Assembly (NCBI GenBank): GCA_005887685.1
Contig: VBHJ01000024.1
Span: forward strand, 35,467-72,927
Direction: 5' to 3'
Length of the DNA stretch: 37,461 nucleotides
DNA from: Chloroflexota bacterium
Lineage (GTDB): Bacteria; Chloroflexota; Dormibacteria; Dormibacterales; Dormibacteraceae
The notes under the pieces were generated by a model. The model did no database searches, was not told where the DNA came from, and was given only the letters and a program-made list of their open reading frames with translations. The position numbers and the translations under genes are program-made. Shown piece by piece: positions 24,340 to 32,238 of this stretch; the stretch's first letter is position 1; each line of letters starts with the position of its first letter.

Positions 24340-26009
24340 GGCGTGTGCACCTGGCTCAATCGCTCGCGCAAGACATCGCCTGGCTCAGGAAGTGAGAGCT
24401 CCGGCGGTGGCGCGGCGCCGTTCCGGTGCAGCCAGCACGCGACCTCGCGGTTGGGCCCGGGGATCGACGCGAGAACCGGCACCTCCTGCTTGCACCGATC
24501 GAGCGCCCACTTGCAGCGGGGATGGAAAGCGCATCCCGAGGGGAGATCCCTGAGGTCGGGAGGTGACCCCGGGATCCCCTCCATCGGGACGCGCTTGCCA
24601 TGCATGGGCGGAAAGCAGTGCAGAAGCCCGTGCGTGTACGGCAAGCGCGGCGCTCGAAAAATGGAGTTCGCGGGCGCCCGCTCCATCAATCGACCCGCGT
24701 ACATCACCGCGATGTCATCCGCGAACTCGACGAGCAGCGAAAGGTCATGGGTGATGAAGAGCGCGGCGAACCCGAGGCGATCGCGCAGCCCCATCAGCTC
24801 TTCGAGGATTTCGCGCTGGGTTACGACATCAAGCGCCGTGGTGGGCTCGTCAAGGACCATCACTTGCGGCTCGAGCGCCAGCGCCATCGCGATCATCGCC
24901 CTCTGCCGCATGCCTCCGGACAGCTCATGCGGATAGCTGCGCAGGCGATCGCCGTTCATCCCGACCATGTCGAGCAGCTCGACGCCACGCGCGTACCGCT
25001 CGTCGCGAGACATGCTCGGCCGGTGGGCGCGGAGCAGGTCGTCAAACTGGGCGCCAATCGTGGTCACCGGGTTCAGCGCATTGAGCGAGCTCTGAAGTAC
25101 GACGGCGATCTCCGACCAGCGAATATCGCGCAGTTGGCGCGGGCCGGCTCCGAGCATGTCGATCGTTCCCTTCGGGCCATCACCCGTGAATGGCTTCGAG
25201 TGGAAGAGGACCTGACCCGTGGTGATGACGGCAGGAGCACGGAGGAGCCGGATGGCGGCGAGAGCCAGCGTCGTCTTTCCGCTTCCACTCTCTCCGGCCA
25301 GGCCGAGCACGCGGCCGCGGCGCAGGACGAGATCGCAGTCTCTGACTGCGTGGACCGCCTCTGCTCCGTATCCGTAATCGACGGACAGCCCGCGAATCTC
25401 CAACACCGCGTCTCCCGCGCTGGGCGTCGTGGTCGCGGCCGCGGGCGCTTTTCTCATCACCGGCGTCAGGCCGAGCGTCGTGCTGACGTGGACGCCAGCT
25501 TTCCTCGCCGCTCGCGCGGTCAGACCCGAGGTACGGAGGCGGGGGTTGATGAACTCGTCGATCCCGAAGTTGACGAGCGCCAGGCCGGTGCCGAGTAGCG
25601 CGACGCAAATCCCTGGCGGCGCCCACCACCACCACCAGCCGCCGCGAACCGCGTTGTTCGCGAAACCCTCGCGCAGCATCTCGCCCCAGTTCCACAAGCC
25701 GGGCGGCGAGCCCGTCGGCGAGCCGGCGAGGCCGAGGAAAGATATGGCCACGTAGGCGTAGACCGCCGTGAGCGTGGTGAAGAGAAATGAGGCGGCGACG
25801 ATCGGGACGAGGTTGGGCAGGATCTCGACCGCGATGATCCGAAGGCGGCTCTCTCCGGAGACTCGCGAAGCTTCGACGAAGTCACGAGTGCGCAAGGACA
25901 GGGTTTGCGCTCGCAGCGTGCGCGCGGTATACGCCCACGTGGTCACGGCGATGATTGCCGCCACGAGCACGAGGCTGGATCCGGCTGCCGGGACGTAATC
26001 CGCGAGCAC
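24336..26009 (-). CDS. Permease C-terminal part fused to ABC ATPase (DppC-DppD type), 5' end disrupted
   Basis: Residues 1-170 are the C-terminal half of a DppC-type permease (VLVAAIIAVTTWAYTARTLRAQTLSLRTRDFVEASRVSGESRLRIIAVEILPNL, the cytoplasmic EAA loop, and two further helices). Residues 200-557 are a complete ATPase: Walker A GESGSGKTT, signature LSGGMRQRAMIA, Walker B VMVLDEPTTALD, and a cysteine-containing Oligo_HPY tail (CAFHPRCKWALDRC). Natural permease-ATPase fusions of this type exist in actinobacteria. Here the N-terminal half of the permease is in another frame (25943-26470), and the join near 26025-26040 lacks about eleven codons. As read, the frame starts at an internal ATG. 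Confidence 0.82.
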   Translation of the reverse strand: MLADYVPAAGSSLVLVAAIIAVTTWAYTARTLRAQTLSLRTRDFVEASRVSGESRLRIIAVEILPNLVPIVAASFLFTTLTAVYAYVAISFLGLAGSPTGSPPGLWNWGEMLREGFANNAVRGGWWWWWAPPGICVALLGTGLALVNFGIDEFINPRLRTSGLTARAARKAGVHVSTTLGLTPVMRKAPAAATTTPSAGDAVLEIRGLSVDYGYGAEAVHAVRDCDLVLRRGRVLGLAGESGSGKTTLALAAIRLLRAPAVITTGQVLFHSKPFTGDGPKGTIDMLGAGPRQLRDIRWSEIAVVLQSSLNALNPVTTIGAQFDDLLRAHRPSMSRDERYARGVELLDMVGMNGDRLRSYPHELSGGMRQRAMIAMALALEPQVMVLDEPTTALDVVTQREILEELMGLRDRLGFAALFITHDLSLLVEFADDIAVMYAGRLMERAPANSIFRAPRLPYTHGLLHCFPPMHGKRVPMEGIPGSPPDLRDLPSGCAFHPRCKWALDRCKQEVPVLASIPGPNREVACWLHRNGAAPPPELSLPEPGDVLRERLSQVHTP

Positions 26010-26470
26010 GATGAGCAGGGGCAGGCCGGGAATCCCTCATCGGTCGCCCCGCCGATGTAGCCGGCCGTGACACCGAAGATGATCGAAAGCACGGTCGCGA
26101 TCGCGGCGGCGATGAGGCCCACGAACATGGTCGCCTGCGTCGAGGCGAGCAGCTGTGACCATGCGTCCTGGGCAAACACAGTCGTGCCGAGCCAGTGCGC
26201 GGCGGAAGGCCCAAACGGCAGCGGGTAGTAACTGGCCGGAAAACCCGTGTCGCCACCGGTGCCCGGAACAAGGACGTGCTGCACCCAGTTCTGCGTGTCG
26301 GTCGCGTTGGGGGAATAGGGCGTGATCCACCGCGCTATCACGGCGACCACGCCGAACACACCGAGGATGACCAGTCCGGCGATGACCTTCGGCGAGCGCG
26401 GCAGGCGGAGCACGCGCGCTCGGTTTAACGTCGCCGGCGGCTGCGTGAGCGTTGTGCTGTCGATCGTCAT
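25943..26470 (-). pseudogene. N-terminal part of the DppC-type permease, frameshifted
   Basis: The first 145 or so codons encode the DppC N-terminus: transmembrane helix VIAGLVILGVFGVVAVIA, a periplasmic loop, HWLGTTVFAQDAWSQLLASTQATMFVGLIAAAIATVLSIIFGVTAGYIGGATDEG. At this point the conserved 'tnvfLviPgLPLLI' segment should follow. Instead the frame enters a Cys/Ser-rich nonsense tail, while PGLPLLIVLADYV continues in the next frame at 26031. The sequence missing between GATDEG and PGLPLLI suggests a small deletion of about 30-35 bases not divisible by three, or an assembly error. The ATG at 26470 overlaps the upstream permease stop (ATGA). Confidence 0.75.
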
Positions 26471-27459
26471 GCCGCCTGCCTCGCCCGAGGATCAATCGCG
26501 ACATAGACGGCGTCGGCGATCAGGTTGGCGGCCAGCACGACCAGGGTGATCACCACGAACACGCCCTGCACCAGCGGGTAGTCGAGCTTGCCCAGCGCGT
26601 CGTACAGGTGGAATCCGATTCCGGGGTAGTTGAAAACGATCTCGACCAGGATCTGCCCGCCGACGATCAGGCTGATGGCGATCGTGAAGTTGGCGACCAC
26701 CGGGAGGAGCGCGTTGCGCACCGCGTACCAGACCACCGTGCGCGCGGGCAGTCCCTTGGCCTGTGCCACCAGGACGAAGTCCTCGTCCATGGTCGTGATC
26801 ACCTGGTTGCGGATCGAGAGGATGAATCCGGCCATCGACGCGAGGACCACGGTTGCCGACGGCAGGACGGCGTGGCTGACGACGCTCTGGATGTAGGGGA
26901 GGTTGAGGCCCGGGGTGGTCGCGTAGATGTCGTAGCCGAACAGGCTCGGGAACCACTTCAGCATGGTCCCGGTCTGGCCGAGGATCAGGACGAGGACGAT
27001 GCCCAGGAAGAAATAAGGCAGCGCGGCGAAGAAAGTCGCGAACGGGATGAGCCAGTCAGTCCAGGAACCGCGGCGCCAGGCGATCAGCGTTCCGACCGCG
27101 CTGCCGCCGACAAAGGCCAGCGTGGTCGAGATGCCCAGCAGGACAAGCGTCCACGGCAGGTACGAGAGGATGAGACTTCCGACCGGCGCGTTCTCCGACC
27201 AGGAGTGGCCGAGGTCCCCACGCACGAGGTTGCCGAGGTACTGGGTGTACTGGTCCCACAGGCTGGTGTGGACGTTGTAGCCGAGCTGCAGCTCGATCGC
27301 GGTGACGCACTGCGCGTTGCAGTTGCCGGATTGCGAGGCCCGGGCGACGGCACCTGCCACGGGGTTGCCTGGGACCACGCGCGGGAGCAGGAAGCTGACT
27401 GTGATCGCCACCCACGCGGCGAGCAGGTACACGAGAAGCCTGCGGAAGATGACGCCCAT
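26467..27459 (-). CDS. ABC transporter permease (DppB/OppB-like)
   Basis: 330 residues from the ATG at 27459, which lies two bases after the lacI stop. Six transmembrane helices with the DppB pattern: N-terminal RRLLVYLLAAWVAITVSFLLPRVVPGNP, GDLGHSWSENAPVGSLILSYLPWTLVLLG, and the EAA-type cytoplasmic loop DFVLVAQAKGLPARTVVWYAVRNALLPVV, then IVFNYPGIGFHLYDAL. It forms the membrane channel with the downstream DppC-type partner. The loop between helices 1 and 2 contains a C-x(3)-C pair (GNCNAQCVTAIELQLGYN), a small insertion compared with peptide permeases. The coding frame is open to 27522, but that would overlap lacI. Confidence 0.92.
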   Translation of the reverse strand: MGVIFRRLLVYLLAAWVAITVSFLLPRVVPGNPVAGAVARASQSGNCNAQCVTAIELQLGYNVHTSLWDQYTQYLGNLVRGDLGHSWSENAPVGSLILSYLPWTLVLLGISTTLAFVGGSAVGTLIAWRRGSWTDWLIPFATFFAALPYFFLGIVLVLILGQTGTMLKWFPSLFGYDIYATTPGLNLPYIQSVVSHAVLPSATVVLASMAGFILSIRNQVITTMDEDFVLVAQAKGLPARTVVWYAVRNALLPVVANFTIAISLIVGGQILVEIVFNYPGIGFHLYDALGKLDYPLVQGVFVVITLVVLAANLIADAVYVAIDPRARQAA

Positions 27460-27461
27460 GG

Positions 27462-28580
27462 TCAGTGCCCGTCCTGCGCCGATGTCGCGGCGGGCATCGT
27501 CCGGGTCGCGCGAGTTGTGCACCCGCAGCTCTCGCGGATCATGAGCTGGACCGGCAGCACCACGTCGGAATCGCCCTTGCCCGCGCTGATCTTGGAATAG
27601 AGGACGTCGAACGCAGTCGCGCCAAGCTCCAGCATGGGCTGGCGCACGGTGGTCAGCGGCGGATGCAGGTGGCGCGCCACAGGGACGTCGTCAAAGCCTG
27701 TGACCGCGACGTCCTGCGGGACCCTGATCCCACGCCTGGCGAGCGCATGCATAGCGCCGAGCGCCGTCTGGTCGTTGGCGCAGACGATCGCGCGGGGCAG
27801 CTTATCTCCAGCGTCGAGCAGTCCGTCGACGACCTTTGCGCCCCCGGCGGCGCTGTAGTTTCCCTGCCACCTGCTTCCGACCTGGACCTCAGCACCATGG
27901 GCGACGGCCTCGAGCTCGAATGCCCGGGCCCGCGCGCGGTTGTCAGGGCTGTCGGTGCGGCCCGACAGGTAGGCGAGGCTCTTGTATCGATGATCGACGA
28001 CGAGATGCCGGACCAGCGCGCGCATGCCAGCCTCGTTGTCGCACCTGACGTTCATCGCCCCACGCACGGGAGTCCCGGCCAGGGTGACGATGGGGACCGC
28101 GGCGGCCAGCCGGGTGACGCCGGCCGCGGGCAGCAGGCGGTCGTGCAGGATGAGCCCGTCCGCCTTGCCGGCGACGCCGGAGATGCGAGTGGTCGCGTTT
28201 TCGTCGTTGAACCCCACCGAGCTCATCAGCACATCGAAGCCGCGGCGCTGCGCGGCGACGTCGATGCCGCGATTGATGACGTCGATGAAGAGAAGGCTTT
28301 CGTCCTCGTCCTCGAAGTGGGTTTCGTCGCCGCGGCGAAAGACGACGCCCACGACTTCCTTCAGCCCGTTCGAGAGGGCACGCGCCGCACCGTCGGGCAC
28401 GAAGCCGAGCTCGGTCACGGCTCGCATGACGCGCTCACGGGTGCTCGCGCGGGGAGTCCCCTGGCTGTTCAGGACCCGGGAAACCGATGCGATCGAAACG
28501 CCGGCCCTGCTCGCGACGTCGTAGATCGTGAGCGGACCTTTTGGCCTTTTCGAGTCGGGCATGAATGCTGGTTGCTCCAA
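27462..28580 (-). CDS. LacI family transcriptional repressor
   Basis: 372 residues. The HTH at about 17-70 is intact (LTIYDVASRAGVSIASVSRVLNSQGTPRASTRERVMRAVTELGFVPDGAARAL, with the hinge helix at its end), followed by a periplasmic-binding-protein-like effector domain (VVGVVFRRG, GRTDSPDNRARARAFE, AIVCANDQTALGAMHALARRGIRVPQDVAVTGFDDVPVARHLHPPLTTVRQPM). It should bind the double operator at 28604-28629 and repress its own operon until a sugar inducer appears. The start is ATG at 28562 or TTG at 28580; both lie before the HTH. It is the first gene of the unit and overlaps nothing downstream. Confidence 0.93.
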   Translation of the reverse strand: MEQPAFMPDSKRPKGPLTIYDVASRAGVSIASVSRVLNSQGTPRASTRERVMRAVTELGFVPDGAARALSNGLKEVVGVVFRRGDETHFEDEDESLLFIDVINRGIDVAAQRRGFDVLMSSVGFNDENATTRISGVAGKADGLILHDRLLPAAGVTRLAAAVPIVTLAGTPVRGAMNVRCDNEAGMRALVRHLVVDHRYKSLAYLSGRTDSPDNRARARAFELEAVAHGAEVQVGSRWQGNYSAAGGAKVVDGLLDAGDKLPRAIVCANDQTALGAMHALARRGIRVPQDVAVTGFDDVPVARHLHPPLTTVRQPMLELGATAFDVLYSKISAGKGDSDVVLPVQLMIRESCGCTTRATRTMPAATSAQDGH

Positions 28581-28603
28581 CCGATGGATGGCCGGCTCTT
28601 GTT

Positions 28604-28629
28604 GTAAGCGCTTACCGGTAAGCGCTTAC
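28604..28629. promoter_or_regulatory. Tandem LacI operator, two GTAAGCGCTTAC sites
   Basis: Two identical 12-base palindromes (28604-28615 and 28618-28629) separated by CG form one 26-base perfect palindrome, centre-to-centre distance 14 bases. The central CG with flanking AAGCGCTT is the classical LacI/GalR-family pattern. The expected transcription start of the adjacent promoter falls inside the proximal site. Confidence 0.9.
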
Positions 28630-28634
28630 CGCGG

Positions 28635-28662
28635 ATTATATGGTCGTTGAGGGACTTGTCAA
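28635..28662 (-). promoter_or_regulatory. Consensus sigma-70 type promoter of the carbohydrate operon
   Basis: On the minus strand TTGACA (28662-28657), 16-base spacer, TATAAT (28640-28635). Both hexamers are perfect. The LacI double operator begins six bases downstream of the -10 element, so a bound repressor would block initiation. Confidence 0.88.
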
Positions 28663-28785
28663 GACTGAAGTTGGATCGGCTCGCCTCGGCACCGATTCCG
28701 CGCGTGTGGCGTCGGCGAGGCGTCGTCACGGCATGGATTCGGCGCGCCGGCGTCAGGCACGCGTTTCCGCGTAGCGTGAGAGGAC

Positions 28786-29559
28786 GTGCCGAGTGTTTTC
28801 AGCCGGACGTTTCCGGTCCCGGGGGCGGCGGTGGCGGGAGATCCGGGCGGGCTGATCACGCCCGGCAACCTGCAGGGGCAGACCGAGCACTTCTCGGTCT
28901 ATGTCGATCCCGGCCTCGGACCGGACGGGGTGCAGGACGCGCAGGGCGTGCTGGCGAGCTGCGAGACCGACTACGCAAAGGTCGCCGGCTACTTCGGCGG
29001 GCTGGACGCCGGCCCGTTCAACGTCATTCTTTTCGCGAACCCGGGCGGCGCGTACCACCAGACGTGCGCCGCGACCGACCTTTTTTGCGACGCCAGGACC
29101 AACCCGGCCGACGGTGACTACTCCGAGTTCCTGAACATCGCGGAGTTCGTCGAGGTGTTCGAGGCTGCGCAGGCCGCGGGTTGGGATTGCGGAATGAGCA
29201 ACGGCGAGGGGCTCTCGCGCGTCCTGGCGACCGACGCCTATCCGAACGAGCTGGATGGCTTTGCCACCGCGTCGAGCTGGCTCGATTCGAACCGGCAGAA
29301 CTTCGTCGACCGCAACGACCACAGCGACACCAATCCGCTTGCCAACGGCTGCTCGGTGCTGTTTTTGAACTGGCTGCGATTCCAGCTCAACTTCACGTGG
29401 CCGCAGATCGCCGGCGCCGCGGCGCCGACCCTTGAGCGGGCCTACAACAAGCTGACGGGAAAGAGTGACGGCTTCAGGCAGTTCTCGAGCCTCCTCGTTT
29501 CGCACTTCCCGAAGGGCGGTCCGTCCGGACTCACGACCGATAACCCGTTTCCCCTCTGA
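28786..29559 (+). CDS. Conserved hypothetical protein, possible degenerate metalloprotease-like fold
   Basis: 257 residues from a GTG at 28786; no clear signal peptide or membrane helix. I do not recognise it firmly. Visible features are a Pro/Gly-rich N-terminus (GGLITPGNLQGQTEHFSVYVDPGLG), a strand FNVILFANPGGAYHQTCAA, a helix AEFVEVFEAAQAAGWDC followed by SNGEGLSRVLATDAYP, then WLDSNRQNFVDRNDHSDTNPLANGCSVLFLNWLRFQL. The helix plus GEGLSR downstream has the spacing of a zinc-peptidase helix and third ligand, but the HExxH histidines are missing. The gene is divergent from lacI across about 120 bases with no other obvious signal, and its 3' end overlaps the iminopeptidase gene by 29 bases. 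Confidence 0.65.
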   Translation: MPSVFSRTFPVPGAAVAGDPGGLITPGNLQGQTEHFSVYVDPGLGPDGVQDAQGVLASCETDYAKVAGYFGGLDAGPFNVILFANPGGAYHQTCAATDLFCDARTNPADGDYSEFLNIAEFVEVFEAAQAAGWDCGMSNGEGLSRVLATDAYPNELDGFATASSWLDSNRQNFVDRNDHSDTNPLANGCSVLFLNWLRFQLNFTWPQIAGAAAPTLERAYNKLTGKSDGFRQFSSLLVSHFPKGGPSGLTTDNPFPL

Positions 29560-30505
29560 AACGGTCGGTAGCGCGAACGACCTCCGCACCTACTCTCGCG
29601 TCCGCGGCGTGGCCCGCCTCGTCGACGATCACGAGCTGCGATGCCGGCCACGTTTGGTGCAGCTCCCACGCGTTCGCGATCGGCGACTGGAAGTCAAAGC
29701 GGCCGTTGATCAGGACGCCGGGGATTTTCGACAGCGCATCCGCGTTGCGCAGGAGAACCTCGTCCTCTAGGAACAGGTCATGGCGGACGAAGTGCGTGAC
29801 GATTCGCGCGAAGGCCAGCGCGTGATCGGGATCGCGGAAGCGATCGTCAAGGCCCTCGTGCGGGGGCCAGTGCGGCGTCGCCGACTCGAACAGGCACCAT
29901 TCGAACGCCGCCCGCCGGCGGACTTCCAGATCTGGGCCGTTGAGCAGCGCCGCATACGACTCGACGACGTTCGCTTCGCGCCGCCCGGCCGGAAGCGCGG
30001 ACACCAGCCGGGCCCACTGCTCGGGAAAGAACCGCGCGATACCGCCGCGAAACAGCCAGTCGACCTCGATACGACGCCCACTCGTGACGCCGAAGAGAAC
30101 CATCTCCGTGACCCGGTCGGGGTGGGCCTCGGCGTACGCAAGGCCAAGCACGCTCCCCCATGAGCCGCCGACGACGAGCCATCGCTCGACGTCGAGACGC
30201 CGGCGCAGGACCTCGATGTCCTGAACCAGGTGCTGGGTGGTGTTGAACCGCAGATCGGTCGTCGCCGCAGCGGCATGCGGGCGGCTGCGCCCGCAGCCGC
30301 GCTGGTCGAAGAGAACCACGCGATAGGCGCCCGGGTCGAAAAGCCTGCGCAACCACGGCGTGCAGCCCGAGCCTGGTCCGCCGTGGAGGACGAGGGCCGG
30401 CTTGCCGGCTGGATCACCGCAGCTTTCCCAATAGATGAGGTTCCCGTCGCCCACGTCCAGCATTCCGTGGTCGTAAGGCTCGATCGCCGGATAGAGGTCG
30501 GGCAT
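29531..30505 (-). CDS. pip: Proline iminopeptidase
   Basis: 324 residues, cytoplasmic, peptidase family S33. Diagnostic stretches are VLHGGPGSG (oxyanion region, 39-47), FDQRGCGRSRPHA, nucleophile GGSWGS with Ser115 and LAYAEAHPDRV, a cap domain with WLFRGGIARFFPEQW, INGRFDFQSP with the catalytic Asp, and DEAGHAA with the catalytic His. The enzyme removes N-terminal proline from peptides. Length and motifs agree with bacterial Pip. It is convergent with the unknown gene at 28786-29559 and overlaps its end. No operon partner is evident on its strand; the metal-transport fusion gene ends 18 bases upstream of its start. Confidence 0.93.
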   Translation of the reverse strand: MPDLYPAIEPYDHGMLDVGDGNLIYWESCGDPAGKPALVLHGGPGSGCTPWLRRLFDPGAYRVVLFDQRGCGRSRPHAAAATTDLRFNTTQHLVQDIEVLRRRLDVERWLVVGGSWGSVLGLAYAEAHPDRVTEMVLFGVTSGRRIEVDWLFRGGIARFFPEQWARLVSALPAGRREANVVESYAALLNGPDLEVRRRAAFEWCLFESATPHWPPHEGLDDRFRDPDHALAFARIVTHFVRHDLFLEDEVLLRNADALSKIPGVLINGRFDFQSPIANAWELHQTWPASQLVIVDEAGHAADARVGAEVVRATDRFRGETGYRS

Positions 30506-30523
30506 TGCCGGCGGCGCCCCGCC

Positions 30524-32233
30524 CTAGCCGCCCAGGGCCTGGAGCAGGTCCTTCAGCTGCGCCGTCTGCCAGTCCTGGAAGGTCGCGCCCGCTGGTGTAA
30601 GCGTCTCGGTCATCTTCACCACCGGAATCCTCTTCGAGGTCGCCTTGTCCACGAGTCCCTGGATGTCGGGCGTCGAGTTCTGCGAGTTGAAAAGGAACAC
30701 CCGGATCGCCCTTGACGCGATCTGGCTCTCGACCTCGGCCTTGTCCGCCGCGCTCGGATCGGTGCCTTCGCTGATCGCGTTCAGGTAGCTATAGGGCGTC
30801 ACGAGGTCAAGGCCTGTCCCATCGGCCAGGTACGAAAAGATGCTTTCTGTGGCGCCGACCTTTGTGCCCGCGTGCTTCTGCCTGATGGCGCCGATGGTGT
30901 CGTGGTAGTCCTTCAGGCCGACGGTCCAGTACTGGGCCGCCTGCTGTGTGAAGACGGAAGCATTCGCGAAGTCGATCTTCCCCAGGTCGGAGGCGATTCG
31001 GTCGATCACCTGGTCGACGTAGGCCGGCGAGTACCAGAGGTGCGGGTTGTCGCCCTCTTTCTTGCCGAAGAGATCGGCCACGGTCAACACGGTGCGACCT
31101 GCGACGGGGTTGGCTCCGATCAGCTTGGGCGCCCACGCGTCGTAGCCGGCGCCGTTGAGGATCACATACTGCGCCTGCGCGATCAGGCGCGCATCGCCGG
31201 GCGTGGCCTCATACGAATGGGGATCGGTGTCTGGGTTGACGATGATGCTAGTCACCTGCACGCGCGAACCGCCGACCTGGGCGGTGATGCTGCCCCAGAA
31301 GTTCTCAGCCGCCACGACCCGCACCTTTCCGGACTCGGCGTTGCCGGTCGGTGACTGGCTCAGGCCGCACGCCGAAAGCAGCAGAGCCGCGGCCACCGCG
31401 ACGCTCTTGATCGGGAGGCGGAGGACGATGCGGCGCCCGAGCTGGGAGATCAGGTACCCGGCAAACGCCAGCGCGGTGATGAAGAAGCTCGAGGGATACG
31501 AGACATAGAAGGAAAGGACAAGGCCGAGCCAGACCACGGCCACGGCGATCAGGGCCGACAGCCCCATCCCCAACCACGGGCGCGCCGTGAGGTTCTGGGC
31601 GATCGCGGCCGGCGTGACCATCAGTCCGAAGATCAAAAGCGCCCCCACCGCCTGGACAGACTCGGCCACGGTGACCGCGACCAGGACCATGAACAGCGCG
31701 GTGAGCGCGCGGGTGGGCACGCCTCGCGCGGTGGCGACGTCCGGATCGATGGTCACGAACAGGAGCGGGCGCGCCACCAACAGCGTGACGGCCGCGGTGG
31801 CAAGGCCGGTGATCGACCCGACGACGACCTGGACCTGCTGCAAGCCGAGGATCGATCCGAAGAGCACGCTGATCCCGACCGAACCCGTGGCGCCACTTCG
31901 CGCGGAGGTGTAAAGGCTCAAGAAGAGGACGCCCACCCCGAGCACCCACGCAAAGATCGTGCCGATGGCCACGTCGCGGCCTCTCCCCCGGCCGCCGAAC
32001 GTGCCGATCGCCAGCGCCACCGCGATGCAGCTGCCGAAAACGCCGACAAGCAGATTGAGCCCGGCGAGCAAACCGCCGAGGCTTCCCGTGAAAGCAACAT
32101 GACCGAGGGCGTCGGACGTGAAGACCTCGTTGCGCAAGACGACGAAGTACCCGACCAGCCCTGCCGCCAGCGCGATGCAACCGCCGGTGACGAAGGCGTT
32201 GCGCATGAAGTCGAGCGCGAGCATCTGCCCCAT
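30524..32233 (-). CDS. Metal ABC transporter permease fused to its metal-binding lipoprotein
   Basis: 569 residues from the ATG at 32233 (TGAGGT upstream, five bases after the preceding stop). Residues 1-265 are a ZnuB/SitD-type permease of about eight helices (GYFVVLRNEVFTSDALGHVAFTG, FVTIDPDVATARGV, GALLIFGLMVTPAAIAQNLTARP). Without any stop or good start it continues as LRLPIKSVAVAAALLLSACG, a lipoprotein signal with Cys289. Residues 300-569 are a cluster A-I metal-binding protein: DPHSYEATPGDARLI (His339), NPHLWYSPAYVDQV (His398), VGATESIFSYL (Glu463). Signal peptidase II cleavage at Cys289 could separate the halves; otherwise the binding domain is tethered. No His-rich Zn loop is present, so the metal (Zn, Mn or Fe) is open. 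Confidence 0.88.
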   Translation of the reverse strand: MGQMLALDFMRNAFVTGGCIALAAGLVGYFVVLRNEVFTSDALGHVAFTGSLGGLLAGLNLLVGVFGSCIAVALAIGTFGGRGRGRDVAIGTIFAWVLGVGVLFLSLYTSARSGATGSVGISVLFGSILGLQQVQVVVGSITGLATAAVTLLVARPLLFVTIDPDVATARGVPTRALTALFMVLVAVTVAESVQAVGALLIFGLMVTPAAIAQNLTARPWLGMGLSALIAVAVVWLGLVLSFYVSYPSSFFITALAFAGYLISQLGRRIVLRLPIKSVAVAAALLLSACGLSQSPTGNAESGKVRVVAAENFWGSITAQVGGSRVQVTSIIVNPDTDPHSYEATPGDARLIAQAQYVILNGAGYDAWAPKLIGANPVAGRTVLTVADLFGKKEGDNPHLWYSPAYVDQVIDRIASDLGKIDFANASVFTQQAAQYWTVGLKDYHDTIGAIRQKHAGTKVGATESIFSYLADGTGLDLVTPYSYLNAISEGTDPSAADKAEVESQIASRAIRVFLFNSQNSTPDIQGLVDKATSKRIPVVKMTETLTPAGATFQDWQTAQLKDLLQALGG

Positions 32234-32238
32234 CGACC

